Under the pieces are notes generated by a model. That model saw nothing but the letters and a program-made list of their open reading frames with translations, was not told where the DNA came from and did no database searches. DNA of 64,000 bases from Streptomyces sp. ISL-10 (lineage in GTDB: Bacteria; Actinomycetota; Actinomycetes; Streptomycetales; Streptomycetaceae). Position numbers and translations under genes: made by a program. Below, one piece after another: positions 10,210-18,763 of the stretch (its first letter is position 1; each line of letters starts with the position of its first letter). Location of the stretch: positions 558,001 through 622,000 of the forward strand of contig NZ_JAGGOJ010000011.1 of the NCBI RefSeq assembly GCF_018614575.1. Reading direction: 5' to 3'.

Positions 10210-10824
10210 GTGCCTCCGACGAAGAAGAACCAGGTGAACCCGGCCCCGCCCGAGCGGCGCGCCGAACTCCTCGCCACGGCGGCCGAGGTGTTCGCCGCAC
10301 ACGGCTACAACGCGACCACCGTCCGCCGGATCGCCGACGAGGCCGGCATGCTCGCCGGCAGCCTCTACTACCACTTCGACTCCAAGGAATCGATGGTCGA
10401 CGAGATCCTGTCGACGTTCCTCGACGAGCTGTGGGCCGGCTACGACACGGTCCTCAGCGCCGGGCTCGGACCGCGCGAGACCATCGAGGCGCTCGTCACC
10501 GAATCGTTCCGCGAGATCGACCGGCACCGGGCCGCCGTCGCCATCTACCAGAAGGAGTCCCGGCAGCTCGCCGCGCAGCCGCGCTTCGGCTATCTCACCG
10601 AGTCCCAGGCGAAGTTCGAGAAGGCCTGGCTGGGGACGCTGGAGCGCGGGGTCGCCGAGAACGCCTTCCGTGCCGACCTCGACATCCGGCTCACCTACCG
10701 GTTCGTGCGCGACACGGTGTGGGTCGCCGCGTCCTGGTACCGGCCCGGCGGACTGCACAGCCCCGAGGAGATCGCCCGCCAGTACCTGTCGATGGTGCTG
10801 GACGGTATCGCCGTACGCACCTGA
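10210..10824 (+). CDS. kstR2: TetR-family repressor, KstR2-like
   Basis: A 204-residue TetR regulator with an N-terminal helix-turn-helix at about residues 35-57 (ATTVRRIADEAGMLAGSLYYHF). The ligand domain ends in RFVRDTVWVAASWYRPGG, closely like the end of mycobacterial KstR2, which represses the HIP genes and is released by HIP-CoA. It starts with GTG 30 bases after ipdF and is followed after 19 bases by fadA6, the same adjacency as in mycobacteria. Two KstR2-type operators in the window are its likely targets, including one for its own operon. Confidence 0.88.
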   Translation: MPPTKKNQVNPAPPERRAELLATAAEVFAAHGYNATTVRRIADEAGMLAGSLYYHFDSKESMVDEILSTFLDELWAGYDTVLSAGLGPRETIEALVTESFREIDRHRAAVAIYQKESRQLAAQPRFGYLTESQAKFEKAWLGTLERGVAENAFRADLDIRLTYRFVRDTVWVAASWYRPGGLHSPEEIARQYLSMVLDGIAVRT

Positions 10825-10843
10825 TCCGACAAGGAGCCCAGCC

Positions 10844-12001
10844 ATGCCCGAGGCCTACATCGTCGAAGCGGTACGCACTCCCGTCGGCCGGCGCAGGGGC
10901 GGACTCGCCTCGGTCCACCCGGCCGACCTCGGCGCCCATGTGCTGCGGGCTCTGGTCGAACGCTCCGGGATCGATCCGGCGGCCGTCGACGACGTCGTCC
11001 TCGGCTGCCTGGACACGGTCGGCCCGCAGGCCGGTGACATCGCCCGCACCTCATGGCTCGCCGCCGGGCTTCCGGAGGAGGTGCCGGGCGTCACGGTCGA
11101 CCGCCAGTGCGGCTCCTCGCAGCAGGCGGTCCACTTCGCCGCGCAGGCGGTGCTCTCCGGCACGCAGGACCTTGTGGTCGCGGGCGGCACGCAGAACATG
11201 TCGATGATCCCGATCGCGTACGCCTCCCGGCAGGCGGCGGAGCCGCTGGGGCTCACCGAGGGACCGTACGCGGGCAGTGCGGGCTGGCGCGCACGCTACG
11301 GGGACCGGCCGGTCAACCAGTTCCACGGCGCCCAGCTGATCGCCGAGAAGTGGGGGATCACACGACGGGAGATGGAGGAGTACGCGCTGATCTCCCACGG
11401 TCGCGCGGTCCGCGCGATCGACGAGGGCCGCTTCGACCGGGAGCTCGTGCCGTACGGCTCCGTCACGGCGGACGAAGGGCCGCGCCGGGACACGACGCTC
11501 GAGAAGATGGCGGCGCTGCGCCCCGTCCTGGAGGGCGGCACGATCACGGCGGCGTGCTCCTCCCAGGTGTCCGACGGGGCCGCGGCGATGCTGATCGCGA
11601 GCGAGCGGGCCGTGGTGGAACACGGGCTGACCCCGCGGGCCCGGATCCACCACCTGTCGGTCCGCGGCGAGGACCCGATCCGGATGCTCTCCGCGCCCAT
11701 CCCGGCCACGGCGCACGCCCTGAAGAAGACGGGTCTGACGATCGACGACATCGACCTCGTGGAGATCAACGAGGCGTTCGCCCCGGTGGTGCTGGCCTGG
11801 CTGCGCGAAACGGGCGCGGACCCGGAGCGGGTGAACGTGAACGGCGGAGCGATCGCGCTGGGCCATCCGCTCGGAGCGACGGGTGTGCGGCTGATGACGA
11901 CTCTGCTGTGCGAACTGGAGCGGACCGGCGGCCGGTTCGGCCTGCAGACGATGTGCGAGGGCGGGGGCCAGGCGAACGTGACGATCGTGGAACGGCTGTA
12001 G
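10844..12001 (+). CDS. fadA6: Thiolase, FadA6-like acetyl-CoA acyltransferase
   Basis: A 385-residue thiolase. The nucleophilic cysteine is C89 in DRQCGSSQQAV, with H341 in GHPLGATG and C371 in MCEGGGQANVTI completing the active site. The sequence is close to FadA6 of the mycobacterial KstR2 regulon, which removes acetyl-CoA late in degradation of the steroid C/D rings. ATG at 10844 has an AAGGAG ribosome site. It is the last gene of the ipdF-kstR2-fadA6 unit and converges with the gene at 12029. Degradative thiolysis rather than acetoacetyl-CoA synthesis is inferred from its neighbours. Confidence 0.9.
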   Translation: MPEAYIVEAVRTPVGRRRGGLASVHPADLGAHVLRALVERSGIDPAAVDDVVLGCLDTVGPQAGDIARTSWLAAGLPEEVPGVTVDRQCGSSQQAVHFAAQAVLSGTQDLVVAGGTQNMSMIPIAYASRQAAEPLGLTEGPYAGSAGWRARYGDRPVNQFHGAQLIAEKWGITRREMEEYALISHGRAVRAIDEGRFDRELVPYGSVTADEGPRRDTTLEKMAALRPVLEGGTITAACSSQVSDGAAAMLIASERAVVEHGLTPRARIHHLSVRGEDPIRMLSAPIPATAHALKKTGLTIDDIDLVEINEAFAPVVLAWLRETGADPERVNVNGGAIALGHPLGATGVRLMTTLLCELERTGGRFGLQTMCEGGGQANVTIVERL

Positions 12002-12028
12002 GGTCGTCCCTCCTTTTCCGGGGGCGGC

Positions 12029-12871
12029 TCAGACACGGACCTCCGGGAGGCCCATCGGGTTCGGGAAGCGCAGTGCCGCCGCACACGCCCGTGCCAGCGG
12101 GGTCAGCGTCCTCAGCAGCTCATCGGTCGCCTCCATCCGCGCCGCCGCCCCGTCCGTCGCCGCCTCCACCGCGCGGTGGACCGCCCGGCCGGCGTCCGTC
12201 GCCGTGCCGTCCGGGGTCAACAGACCCCGCTCCATGAGGCGTTGGCATGCGGCCGCCCATTGCTCGTCCGACCAGCCGCGGTACGGCTGGAGTTCGGAGC
12301 GTGGCAGGTCGATGCCCGCCCGCAACGCCAGGATCTCGCAGCCGTCGAGCCCCGCGGCCACCAGCGCCGCCACGTGCCCGTCCCCGCGGTGCTCACGCAG
12401 GAGGGTGGCGCAGTGCCACAGCCGGTCGACCGGCTCGTCCGGCCAGGGGAGTTCGGCGTTGGCCGCGGCGAGCGGGCGGCCTGCGAGGTCGAGGCCCCCC
12501 GCGTACGGCGTCAGGAGGTCCACGGCCCGGGCTGTCTCCGTCTCCAGACCCGTGAGCAGGCGGCACAGTGCCGCACGCGCCCCCGCCCTGCGCAGGGCGA
12601 GCGCGTCGGCGGGTGGGACGAGGTCCCACACGGAAGGCACGACGCGGGTCACCATCGTGGGGGCGAACGAGAAGAACGCCGCGACCACTGGTCCCTGGCC
12701 GACCGGCCCCAGGGGCGCGGCCCGGCCAGCGAAGTAACCGCGCCAGAATCCGCGCAGTCCCGCGGCCTCGAAGGCGGCGTGGGACTCGGGCGCGAAGTAG
12801 GTGACGGCGTGGACCGGTTCGATCAGGGACCAGAGTGTACGGGCGGTGTTTTTGGTCGTGTCCATGTCCAT
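12029..12871 (-). CDS. SCO6745-family (SalK-like) protein
   Basis: A 280-residue protein of the SCO6745/SalK-like family, found in many actinomycetes with no established function. The block ARTLWSLIEPVHAVTYFAPE near the N-terminus, GFWRGYFAGRAAPLG, and the late GWSDEQWAAACQRLMERGLL segment, which looks like a winged-helix element, are family hallmarks. Two in-frame ATGs (12871 and 12865) are possible starts. It is transcribed away from the cold-shock gene and is not obviously connected with the steroid genes on either side. Confidence 0.75.
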   Translation of the reverse strand: MDMDTTKNTARTLWSLIEPVHAVTYFAPESHAAFEAAGLRGFWRGYFAGRAAPLGPVGQGPVVAAFFSFAPTMVTRVVPSVWDLVPPADALALRRAGARAALCRLLTGLETETARAVDLLTPYAGGLDLAGRPLAAANAELPWPDEPVDRLWHCATLLREHRGDGHVAALVAAGLDGCEILALRAGIDLPRSELQPYRGWSDEQWAAACQRLMERGLLTPDGTATDAGRAVHRAVEAATDGAAARMEATDELLRTLTPLARACAAALRFPNPMGLPEVRV

Positions 12872-12961
12872 GCGGGCATTCTGCCCGAGGAAGATCCGAC
12901 GCCCCCCGCCGATACGTGCTACGGTGAAGGCGTTGCAGTTTTGGTACCCATGAACTTTGTG

Positions 12962-12999
12962 TGCGCCTGACGGGAATGCTTCCTCAGGCGCATGTTTTG
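12962..12999 (+). promoter_or_regulatory. Terminator-like hairpin in cold-shock gene leader
   Basis: A 9-bp perfect inverted repeat (12962-12970 with 12984-12992) is followed directly by TGTTTTG, an unusual T-rich stretch in this GC-rich DNA. It lies about 90 bases before the cold-shock gene. It has the form of an intrinsic terminator, so it may attenuate the gene or end a short leader RNA. Confidence 0.55.
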
Positions 13000-13087
13000 T
13001 TTCCGGCAGTCTCCGGATGGGGTCAATGCAGCGACAGGGAATTCGCGCAGTGTGGATTCTCGGCTTGCCCCGTTTTAGGAGAATGAC

Positions 13088-13291
13088 ATGGCAACTGGCA
13101 CCGTGAAGTGGTTCAACGCGGAAAAGGGCTTCGGCTTCATCGAGCAGGACGGCGGCGGCGCCGACGTCTTCGCCCACTACTCCAACATCGCCACCTCGGG
13201 CTTCCGTGAGCTCCAGGAAGGCCAGAAGGTCACCTTCGACGTCACGCAGGGCCAGAAGGGCCCGCAGGCGGAGAACATCGTCCCGGCCTGA
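13088..13291 (+). CDS. Cold-shock protein (CspA family)
   Basis: A 67-residue single cold-shock domain with both RNA-binding motifs, KGFGFIEQ (RNP1) and DVFAHYS (RNP2). Such proteins bind single-stranded RNA or DNA and melt secondary structure. The ribosome site AGGAGAATGAC is strong. The leader of more than 100 bases includes a terminator-like hairpin, in line with post-transcriptional control of csp genes. A strong terminator follows at 13311-13344, and the next gene is an RNA helicase, a functionally related partner. Confidence 0.95.
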   Translation: MATGTVKWFNAEKGFGFIEQDGGGADVFAHYSNIATSGFRELQEGQKVTFDVTQGQKGPQAENIVPA

Positions 13292-13310
13292 TCGCTGGAC
13301 GTACACCTCG

Positions 13311-13344
13311 GCCGGGGTCCGCACCGCACGGTGCGGGCCCCGGC
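13311..13344 (+). terminator. Terminator after cold-shock gene
   Basis: A 15-bp stem (arms 13311-13325 and 13330-13344, GCAC loop) with one G-T wobble follows the csp stop by 19 bases and precedes the helicase start by 35. Confidence 0.8.
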
Positions 13345-13379
13345 TCGTTCTGTCCACAGGGACCAGGAAGGCATTGCCT

Positions 13380-15029
13380 ATGAACCGCTCCGAACGTCCG
13401 GTACGAAAGCGACCGGCAGGCACCCGCGTCACTTCCCGCGCCTCCTCCCGCGCCGCGGCTCCGGCGAAGGGCGCCGGGAAGTCCGCCGCCCGCAGGCCGG
13501 CCGCGCCGCAGGAATTCACGCTGCCGGAAACCATCACCCCGGCACTGCCTGCCGTCCAGGCGTTCGGTGAGCTGGACATGCCGGCCGCCCTCCTCAAGAC
13601 CCTCGACGCGCAGGGCGTCACCGAGCCCTTCCCCATCCAGGCGGCGACCCTGCCGAACACCCTGGCCGGCCGCGACGTCCTCGGCCGCGGGCGCACCGGG
13701 TCGGGCAAGACGCTCGCCTTCGGGCTCGCACTGCTCGCCCGCACCGCGGGCCGCCGCGCCGCGCCGAAGGCACCGCTCGCGCTCGTCCTGGTACCGACCC
13801 GCGAACTCGCGCAGCAGGTCACCGATGCCCTCGCCCCGTACGCCACCTCCGTGCAGCTGCGGCTCGCGACGGTCGTCGGCGGCATGTCGATCAACAAGCA
13901 GGCGGGCACGCTGCGGCGCGGCGCCGAGGTGCTCGTGGCGACACCGGGACGGCTGATCGACCTCGTGGAGCGCGGCGACTGCCGCCTCGACGAGGTGTCC
14001 GTCACCGTTCTGGACGAGGCCGACCAGATGGCCGACATGGGCTTCATGCCACAGGTCACGGCGCTGATGAAGCAGGTCGAGCCGGGCGGTCAGCGCATGC
14101 TGTTCTCGGCGACGCTGGACAAGAACATCGACCGGCTGGTCCGGATGTTCCTCACGGATCCCGTCGTGCACTCCGTCGACCCCTCCGCGGGTGCGGTCAC
14201 GACGATGGAGCACCACGTGCTGCACGTCGCCGACGAGACCGACAAGAAGGCCGTCGCCGTGCGCATCGCGGCCCGCGACGGCCGTGTGATCCTCTTCGTC
14301 GACACCAAGCGGAGCGCCGACCGCTTCACCAAGCGGCTGCTGGCCAGCGGCGTCCCGGCGGCGGCCCTGCACGGCGGCCGTTCGCAGCCGCAGCGCAACC
14401 GCACGCTGGACCAGTTCAAGAACGGTCAGGTCACCGCGCTCGTTGCGACCAACGTCGCGGCGCGCGGCATCCATGTCGACGACCTCGACCTGGTCGTCAA
14501 CGTGGATCCGCCGGTCGACCACAAGGACTATCTGCACCGGGGCGGGCGCACCGCCCGCGCCGGTGAGTCCGGCAGCGTCGTGACCCTGGTGCTGCCGGAG
14601 CAGCGCCGCGAGATGACACGGCTGATGGCGGACGCGGGGATAGAGCCGAGGACCGCCAGGATCAAGTCCAGCGACGAGGAGCTGGCCCGCCTCACCGGTG
14701 CGCGTGAACCGTCCGGCGTGGCGGTGACGATCGAGGTCCCGCAGCCGGCGGCCCCGGCGGAGAAGTCCGGTACGGCATCCCGCCGCCGCCGGCCTGCCCG
14801 CCGCCGCACGGACGCCCCACGGGCGTCGCACACAGAGCCGGTTGGCCGTGGGCGTGCGCAGGGCGAGCCGGCCGGGCGTGGTCGTGCGCAAGGTGAGCCG
14901 ACCGGGCGTGGTCGAGCGCAAGGTGAGTCGAAGGGCCGCGGGCGGGCGCAGGGCGAGCCGACCGGGCGTGGCCGTGCGCAGGGCGGCTCCGCCGGCCGCA
15001 GCCGTGCGCGTCGCGGTGGCGGCGCCTGA
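13380..15029 (+). CDS. DEAD-box RNA helicase
   Basis: A 549-residue ATP-dependent RNA helicase. A basic N-terminal arm (1-45) is followed by the Q-motif region (PFPIQ), motif I GRTGSGKT (104-111), PTRELA, the DEAD box (LDEADQM), SAT, and the C-terminal RecA domain with VATNVAARGIHVDD and HRGGRTARAG. The tail carries about five copies of a ten-residue unit of the form GRGRAQGEPT (bases about 14842-15010), an Arg/Gly-rich RNA-binding type of extension. It follows a cold-shock gene, and both are expected to remodel RNA at low temperature. ATG at 13380 comes just after the csp terminator. Confidence 0.93.
   Translation: MNRSERPVRKRPAGTRVTSRASSRAAAPAKGAGKSAARRPAAPQEFTLPETITPALPAVQAFGELDMPAALLKTLDAQGVTEPFPIQAATLPNTLAGRDVLGRGRTGSGKTLAFGLALLARTAGRRAAPKAPLALVLVPTRELAQQVTDALAPYATSVQLRLATVVGGMSINKQAGTLRRGAEVLVATPGRLIDLVERGDCRLDEVSVTVLDEADQMADMGFMPQVTALMKQVEPGGQRMLFSATLDKNIDRLVRMFLTDPVVHSVDPSAGAVTTMEHHVLHVADETDKKAVAVRIAARDGRVILFVDTKRSADRFTKRLLASGVPAAALHGGRSQPQRNRTLDQFKNGQVTALVATNVAARGIHVDDLDLVVNVDPPVDHKDYLHRGGRTARAGESGSVVTLVLPEQRREMTRLMADAGIEPRTARIKSSDEELARLTGAREPSGVAVTIEVPQPAAPAEKSGTASRRRRPARRRTDAPRASHTEPVGRGRAQGEPAGRGRAQGEPTGRGRAQGESKGRGRAQGEPTGRGRAQGGSAGRSRARRGGGA
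14842..15010 (+). repeat. 30-bp tandem repeats encoding RG-rich tail
   Basis: The 3' end of the helicase gene has about five imperfect 30-bp repeats, each coding for GRGRAQGEPx with drift in the last residues (PA, PT, SK, PT, SA). This is a site of likely copy-number change that would keep the frame. Confidence 0.75.
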
Positions 15030-15080
15030 TCCGGCCATCTTGACCGGGACTGCGCGACCCCCAGGCCCGCACGTCCGACA

Positions 15081-15109
15081 CTCCCGCGGCGGCTTCGCGG
15101 CCGCGGGAG
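15081..15109 (+). terminator. Hairpin after helicase gene
   Basis: A 10-bp perfect stem (15081-15090 with 15100-15109, 9-base loop) lies 51 bases after the helicase stop. The rest of the gap 15030-15366 (337 bases) is GC-rich and shows no gene; ipdC ends at 15367 on the other strand. Confidence 0.55.
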
Positions 15110-15366
15110 CTCTCGGCAGCCGCGGCATCTTGCCTCTCGGCCGCGGGTAGCCTCGGCCGGGCGGCAACCGGCGTTCGGACCCCGGCCTGTCCCCGCCCCC
15201 GGACGAGCGCGGGGGGCGACGCCCGCCTGCGACGACTCCAGCGTGTCGAGGGCCCGTTGGGTCAGGCGGGACTGTCCGGGTGCCAGCGGACGCAGCCCCG
15301 CCGCAGGCGTACGGCGTTCGTGGCCAGGCCCGAGGGACGCGCCCCCGGCGCCCCGCCGACCCCCCG

Positions 15367-16413
15367 TCACGGCCGCGGCAGCCCCGCCAGGATCTCCGAG
15401 GCCTCCCGCATCACGCGGTCGAGCAGTTCCTCGCAGCTCGGCAGGTCGTCGATCACGCCCGCCACCTGGCCCGACGCCATCACGCCGAGGTCCGTGCGGC
15501 CCTCGACCATCGAGGCGCGCAGCAGCATGGGGGTGTTGGCCGCGAGCAGGACCTGAGACCAGTTCAGGTGCCTGCCGTGCCTCATCTCCAGGCCGTCGCC
15601 GATCATCCGGCGCCAGGTCAGGCCCGACAGCCGGCGGAACGCGGACGCCCTGCGCAGGGCCCGCGCCAGGGACATCACGCGGCCCGCGCCCTCCAGCGAG
15701 GCGACCAGGTCCGTGCGGAGCATCCGGTGCGGCAGCCCGTCGACCGCCCTCGTCACCGTCACGTCCTCGACGCGCGCCGCCAGGTAGCACGCCTTGACCT
15801 CGTCCGGGACCGTCGAGTCGGACGTCAGCAGGAAGCGGGTGCCCATGGCGACGCCCGCCGCGCCGTACGCGAGCGCCGCGACCAGTCCGCGCCCGTCGTG
15901 GAACCCGCCCGCGGCGACGACGGGGATGTCGACCGCGTCCACGACCTGGGGGAGGAGCACGCTCGTCGCCACGCTCCCGGTGTGCCCGCCGCCCTCGCCC
16001 CCCTGCACGATCACCGCGTCCGCGCCCCACGCCGCCACCTTCTCGGCGTGCCGCCGCGCCCCGACGGACGGCATCACCACCACCCCCGCGTCCTTGAGTT
16101 CGGCGATCAGCTCCCGGGACGGGGCCAGCGCGAACGACGCGACCCGTACGCCCTCCTCGACGATGATCCGGACCCGCTCGCCCGCGTCCGCCGCGTCGGC
16201 GCGAAGATTGACGCCGAACGGCGCATCCGTGCGGGACCTCACCTCGCGGACTGCGGCCCGCAGCTCGTCCGTCGTCATGGTCGCCGAGGCGAGGACGCCG
16301 AGTGCTCCGGCGCGTGCCGTCGCCGTGACCAGTCGTGGGCCCGCGACCCAGCCCATGCCGGTCTGGACGATGGGGTGACGTACTCCGGTCAGCCGGGTGA
16401 GCGCGGTCTCCAT
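15367..16413 (-). CDS. ipdC: FMN enoyl reductase/nitronate monooxygenase family, IpdC-like
   Basis: A 348-residue flavoprotein of the nitronate monooxygenase (2-nitropropane dioxygenase) TIM-barrel family. FMN-binding blocks are PIVQTGMGWVAGP at the N-terminus, GGEGGGHTG (138-146, H144), AAGGFHDGRG and GAAGVAMGTRFL. Next to ipdAB and echA20, this is the place of Rv3553 (IpdC), which works on HIP-CoA-type intermediates rather than on nitronates. The ATG shares one base with the ipdB stop (TGATG). It is the last gene of the leftward echA20-ipdA-ipdB-ipdC operon. Confidence 0.87.
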   Translation of the reverse strand: METALTRLTGVRHPIVQTGMGWVAGPRLVTATARAGALGVLASATMTTDELRAAVREVRSRTDAPFGVNLRADAADAGERVRIIVEEGVRVASFALAPSRELIAELKDAGVVVMPSVGARRHAEKVAAWGADAVIVQGGEGGGHTGSVATSVLLPQVVDAVDIPVVAAGGFHDGRGLVAALAYGAAGVAMGTRFLLTSDSTVPDEVKACYLAARVEDVTVTRAVDGLPHRMLRTDLVASLEGAGRVMSLARALRRASAFRRLSGLTWRRMIGDGLEMRHGRHLNWSQVLLAANTPMLLRASMVEGRTDLGVMASGQVAGVIDDLPSCEELLDRVMREASEILAGLPRP

Positions 16414-17129
16414 CAGGACCGCACCTCCCGCTCGCGTACGCCGTCCGGGTCGAGGACCTCGCGGATCAGCCGCATCTCGTCGGCGGTCGGGTCGCGGGTC
16501 CAGGGCACCTCATCGGGGATCGCCGGCGGGAAGCCCGTCGCTTCGAGGACCTCGTCGACCGTCACGCCGGGGTGCAGTGAGACCAGCCGCATCGAGTGGT
16601 CGCAGGTGGCGAAGTCGAAGACGCCCAGATTGCTCACCACCCGCTCGAGGTGGTGGAAGCGCGCCCCGGCCGCCCGGTCGTACCCCACGCCGCACACCAT
16701 GTCGACCCGCTCGACGAAGACCCGCGCCGAGTGCCGGGGCACCCAGTAACTGGTGGGATGGTTGAGGGTGTTGACCGGTGCGCCGCGCACCCCCAGCAGC
16801 TGTCGGCGGGGCCTTCGCCAGTCTCCGACGCAGGAGATGTTCTGGTTGCCGTAGCGGTCGAGCTGGCTCGCGCCCATCATCACGTGCCGCTTCCCGCCGG
16901 TGACCAGGGCGAGATGCCTGCGGTACGGCAGCCAGCCCTCCACCGTGCCGTCCGGGGCGAGGAGCATCGCCTCGCCGTCGGTCAGCAGCAGTTCGGGGGA
17001 GAAGGTGAGCCTGGCCAGACGCGCCCCGAGTGAAGGGATCGGGCCCATCGGGCTCGCCAGCGCTTCGCCCGCGCCGCGCCACGCCTCGGCACAGGCGACC
17101 ACACAGTGCTCGGCCCTGGTGACGCTCAT
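16413..17129 (-). CDS. ipdB: CoA-transferase-family hydrolase beta subunit, IpdB-like
   Basis: The 238-residue beta subunit of a class I CoA-transferase fold enzyme. Runs such as RAEHCVVACAEAWRGAGE, LARLTFSPELLLTDGEAMLL, VMMGASQLDRYGNQNIS and RVVSNLGVFDF match IpdB. Together with IpdA it forms a CoA-ester ring hydrolase that opens the last steroid ring rather than transferring CoA. It overlaps ipdA by four bases (ATGA) and ipdC by one, so it is tightly coupled. It is slightly shorter than the mycobacterial protein. Confidence 0.9.
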   Translation of the reverse strand: MSVTRAEHCVVACAEAWRGAGEALASPMGPIPSLGARLARLTFSPELLLTDGEAMLLAPDGTVEGWLPYRRHLALVTGGKRHVMMGASQLDRYGNQNISCVGDWRRPRRQLLGVRGAPVNTLNHPTSYWVPRHSARVFVERVDMVCGVGYDRAAGARFHHLERVVSNLGVFDFATCDHSMRLVSLHPGVTVDEVLEATGFPPAIPDEVPWTRDPTADEMRLIREVLDPDGVREREVRS

Positions 17130-17974
17130 GCCCGCTCCTCGTGCCAGGCCCGGACGGCCGACCGGTAGGCGCGCTCGTCCCCGGACAGGAAGCGCGCCGA
17201 GAAGTCGGCCCAGGGCGTCGTCGCGTACATCCGCTGGAACTCCTCGTCCCTGGCGTGGTCGGGGGCGCAGGAGGTGAAGTGCGCGCCGTTCGGCGCCTCG
17301 ACGACCCCGGTGACCGAATGCCGGGCGACCAGCAGCGTCTGCGGCGCGGCGCCCTTGCTCAACTCGGCGGTCCCGACGAGCTGATCGCAGGAGACGTACG
17401 CGGCGTCGGCGGCCTCGCAGAACAGATCGTCGAAGTACGGGTCGGGGCCGAGGTACTGGCCGTTGCCCAGCCGGTCGCAGCGGTTCAGGTGGACCAGCGC
17501 CGCGTCCATGCGCAGCGCGGGCGCGGCGACGAATGTCTCCCCGTCCTCGTACGGCGATGTGACCGTGCGCAGCCCCGGATTGACCGTCATCACGTCGGAG
17601 CCGAGCCCGGCCCGGACCGGCAGGAAGGGCAGCCGGTTGGCGGCGGCGTGCAGGCCCCACATGAACATGGCCTCGTCGAGTTCCGTCAGCTCGAACGCCC
17701 CGCGCTCGCGTGCCGCCCGGTAGTGCGGTTCCAGCGGAATGGAGTCCAGGGTGACGAAGGCGGTCACCAGGCGGCGGATGCGTCCGGCGGCGGCGAGGAG
17801 GCCAACGTCGGGGCCACCGTACGAGACCACGGTGAGATCGGTGATCCGGGACCGGAGCAGTGCACGCACCAGGGCCATCGGCTTGCGGCGCGAGCCCCAT
17901 CCGCCGATGCCGACCGTCATCCCGCTGCGCAGCCTCGACACCGCCTCGTCGGCGGTCATGGTCTTGTCACTCAT
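17126..17974 (-). CDS. ipdA: CoA-transferase-family hydrolase alpha subunit, IpdA-like
   Basis: The 282-residue alpha partner of IpdB. The N-terminus with LRSGMTVGIGGWGSRRKPMA and DLTVVSYGGPDVGLL is close to mycobacterial IpdA. The IpdAB complex hydrolyses a cyclic beta-diketone CoA ester (COCHEA-CoA), opening the last ring derived from cholesterol. ATG at 17974 has an AGGAGG ribosome site and lies within the last codons of echA20 (8-base overlap). Expression is expected from the operator-controlled promoter upstream of echA20. Confidence 0.9.
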   Translation of the reverse strand: MSDKTMTADEAVSRLRSGMTVGIGGWGSRRKPMALVRALLRSRITDLTVVSYGGPDVGLLAAAGRIRRLVTAFVTLDSIPLEPHYRAARERGAFELTELDEAMFMWGLHAAANRLPFLPVRAGLGSDVMTVNPGLRTVTSPYEDGETFVAAPALRMDAALVHLNRCDRLGNGQYLGPDPYFDDLFCEAADAAYVSCDQLVGTAELSKGAAPQTLLVARHSVTGVVEAPNGAHFTSCAPDHARDEEFQRMYATTPWADFSARFLSGDERAYRSAVRAWHEERA

Positions 17975-18746
17975 GCCGCGCCTCCTCGCGGGCGTCCGCA
18001 GGGCCGTGGTCGCCGCCGAACCTGCCGCGCACACGGCCGCCCGCACCGCTCAGCTCCGCCTCGAAGGTGAAGCCCTGCTCGAAGCGGTAGCTGCGGCGTA
18101 CGTCGACGGGGTCGATGCCGTTGATCGCGGCCTTCGCGAGACGCAGCAGTGTCCCGTCCTTCCGGGCGATCTCCTGCGCCAGCTCCAGGGCCGCGGAGAG
18201 GAGCTCGCCGCGCGGGACGGTCCGCCACACCGAGCCGTGCGCCTGCAGTTCGGCGGCGGTCGCTGTGCGCGAGGTGTAGTACAGGGCGCGCATCAGATGC
18301 CGGGGCACCAGCCGCGCCAGGTGAGTGGCCGCGCCGAGCGCGCCGCGGTCCAGTTCGGGCAGTCCGAAGACGGCGTCCTGCGAGGCGACGATCGCGTCCG
18401 CGTTGCCGACGAGGCCGATGCCGCCGCCCAGACAGAAGCCGTGGACGGCGGCGACGACGGGCACCTCGCACTCGTGGACGGCGGCGAACGCCTCCGCGCA
18501 GCCGCGGTTGACGTCCAGCAGGACCCGGTGTCCGGTGTCCCGCTGCACCTCCTTGATGTCCACGCCTGCGTTGAATCCGCGGCCCTCTGCTGCGAGGACC
18601 ACACAGCGGACGTCCGGGTCGCGCCCGGCGGCGCGCACGGCGTCGGCGAGGTCGTACCAGCCCTGTGCGGGAAGGGCGTTGACGGGCGGGAAGTCGACGG
18701 TGACGACGCGAATGCCCGTCCGCGGGCTTGCGGTGGAGACAGTCAT
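17967..18746 (-). CDS. echA20: Enoyl-CoA hydratase-family ring hydrolase, EchA20-like
   Basis: A 259-residue crotonase-fold enzyme. Crotonase blocks are GRGFNAGVDIKE (CoA site), GFCLGGGIGLVGNAD (oxyanion hole) and FGLPELDRGALGAATH. The pattern, with VTVDFPPVNALP at the start, is that of EchA20 (Rv3550), which hydrolyses a steroid-derived ring in the HIP pathway instead of hydrating a simple enoyl-CoA. It is the first gene of the echA20-ipdA-ipdB-ipdC operon, divergent from an SDR gene, with a KstR2-type operator between them, as in mycobacteria. Confidence 0.9.
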   Translation of the reverse strand: MTVSTASPRTGIRVVTVDFPPVNALPAQGWYDLADAVRAAGRDPDVRCVVLAAEGRGFNAGVDIKEVQRDTGHRVLLDVNRGCAEAFAAVHECEVPVVAAVHGFCLGGGIGLVGNADAIVASQDAVFGLPELDRGALGAATHLARLVPRHLMRALYYTSRTATAAELQAHGSVWRTVPRGELLSAALELAQEIARKDGTLLRLAKAAINGIDPVDVRRSYRFEQGFTFEAELSGAGGRVRGRFGGDHGPADAREEARHE

Positions 18747-18763
18747 GAGCGGATCATCTACCT

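Noticed and set aside
13242-15167. 641-codon minus-strand frame opposite the DEAD-box helicase
   Set aside because: Shadow of a well-supported helicase gene; composition is Arg/Gly/Ala-rich without domains.
15367-16413. Nitronate monooxygenase for nitroalkane detoxification
   Set aside because: The fold is right, but overlap with ipdB and the echA20-ipdA-ipdB operon makes the IpdC role more likely.
16413-17974. Ordinary 3-oxoacid CoA-transferase pair
   Set aside because: Sequence blocks and the operon with echA20 and ipdC fit the IpdAB ring hydrolase better than a ketone-body-type CoA-transferase.
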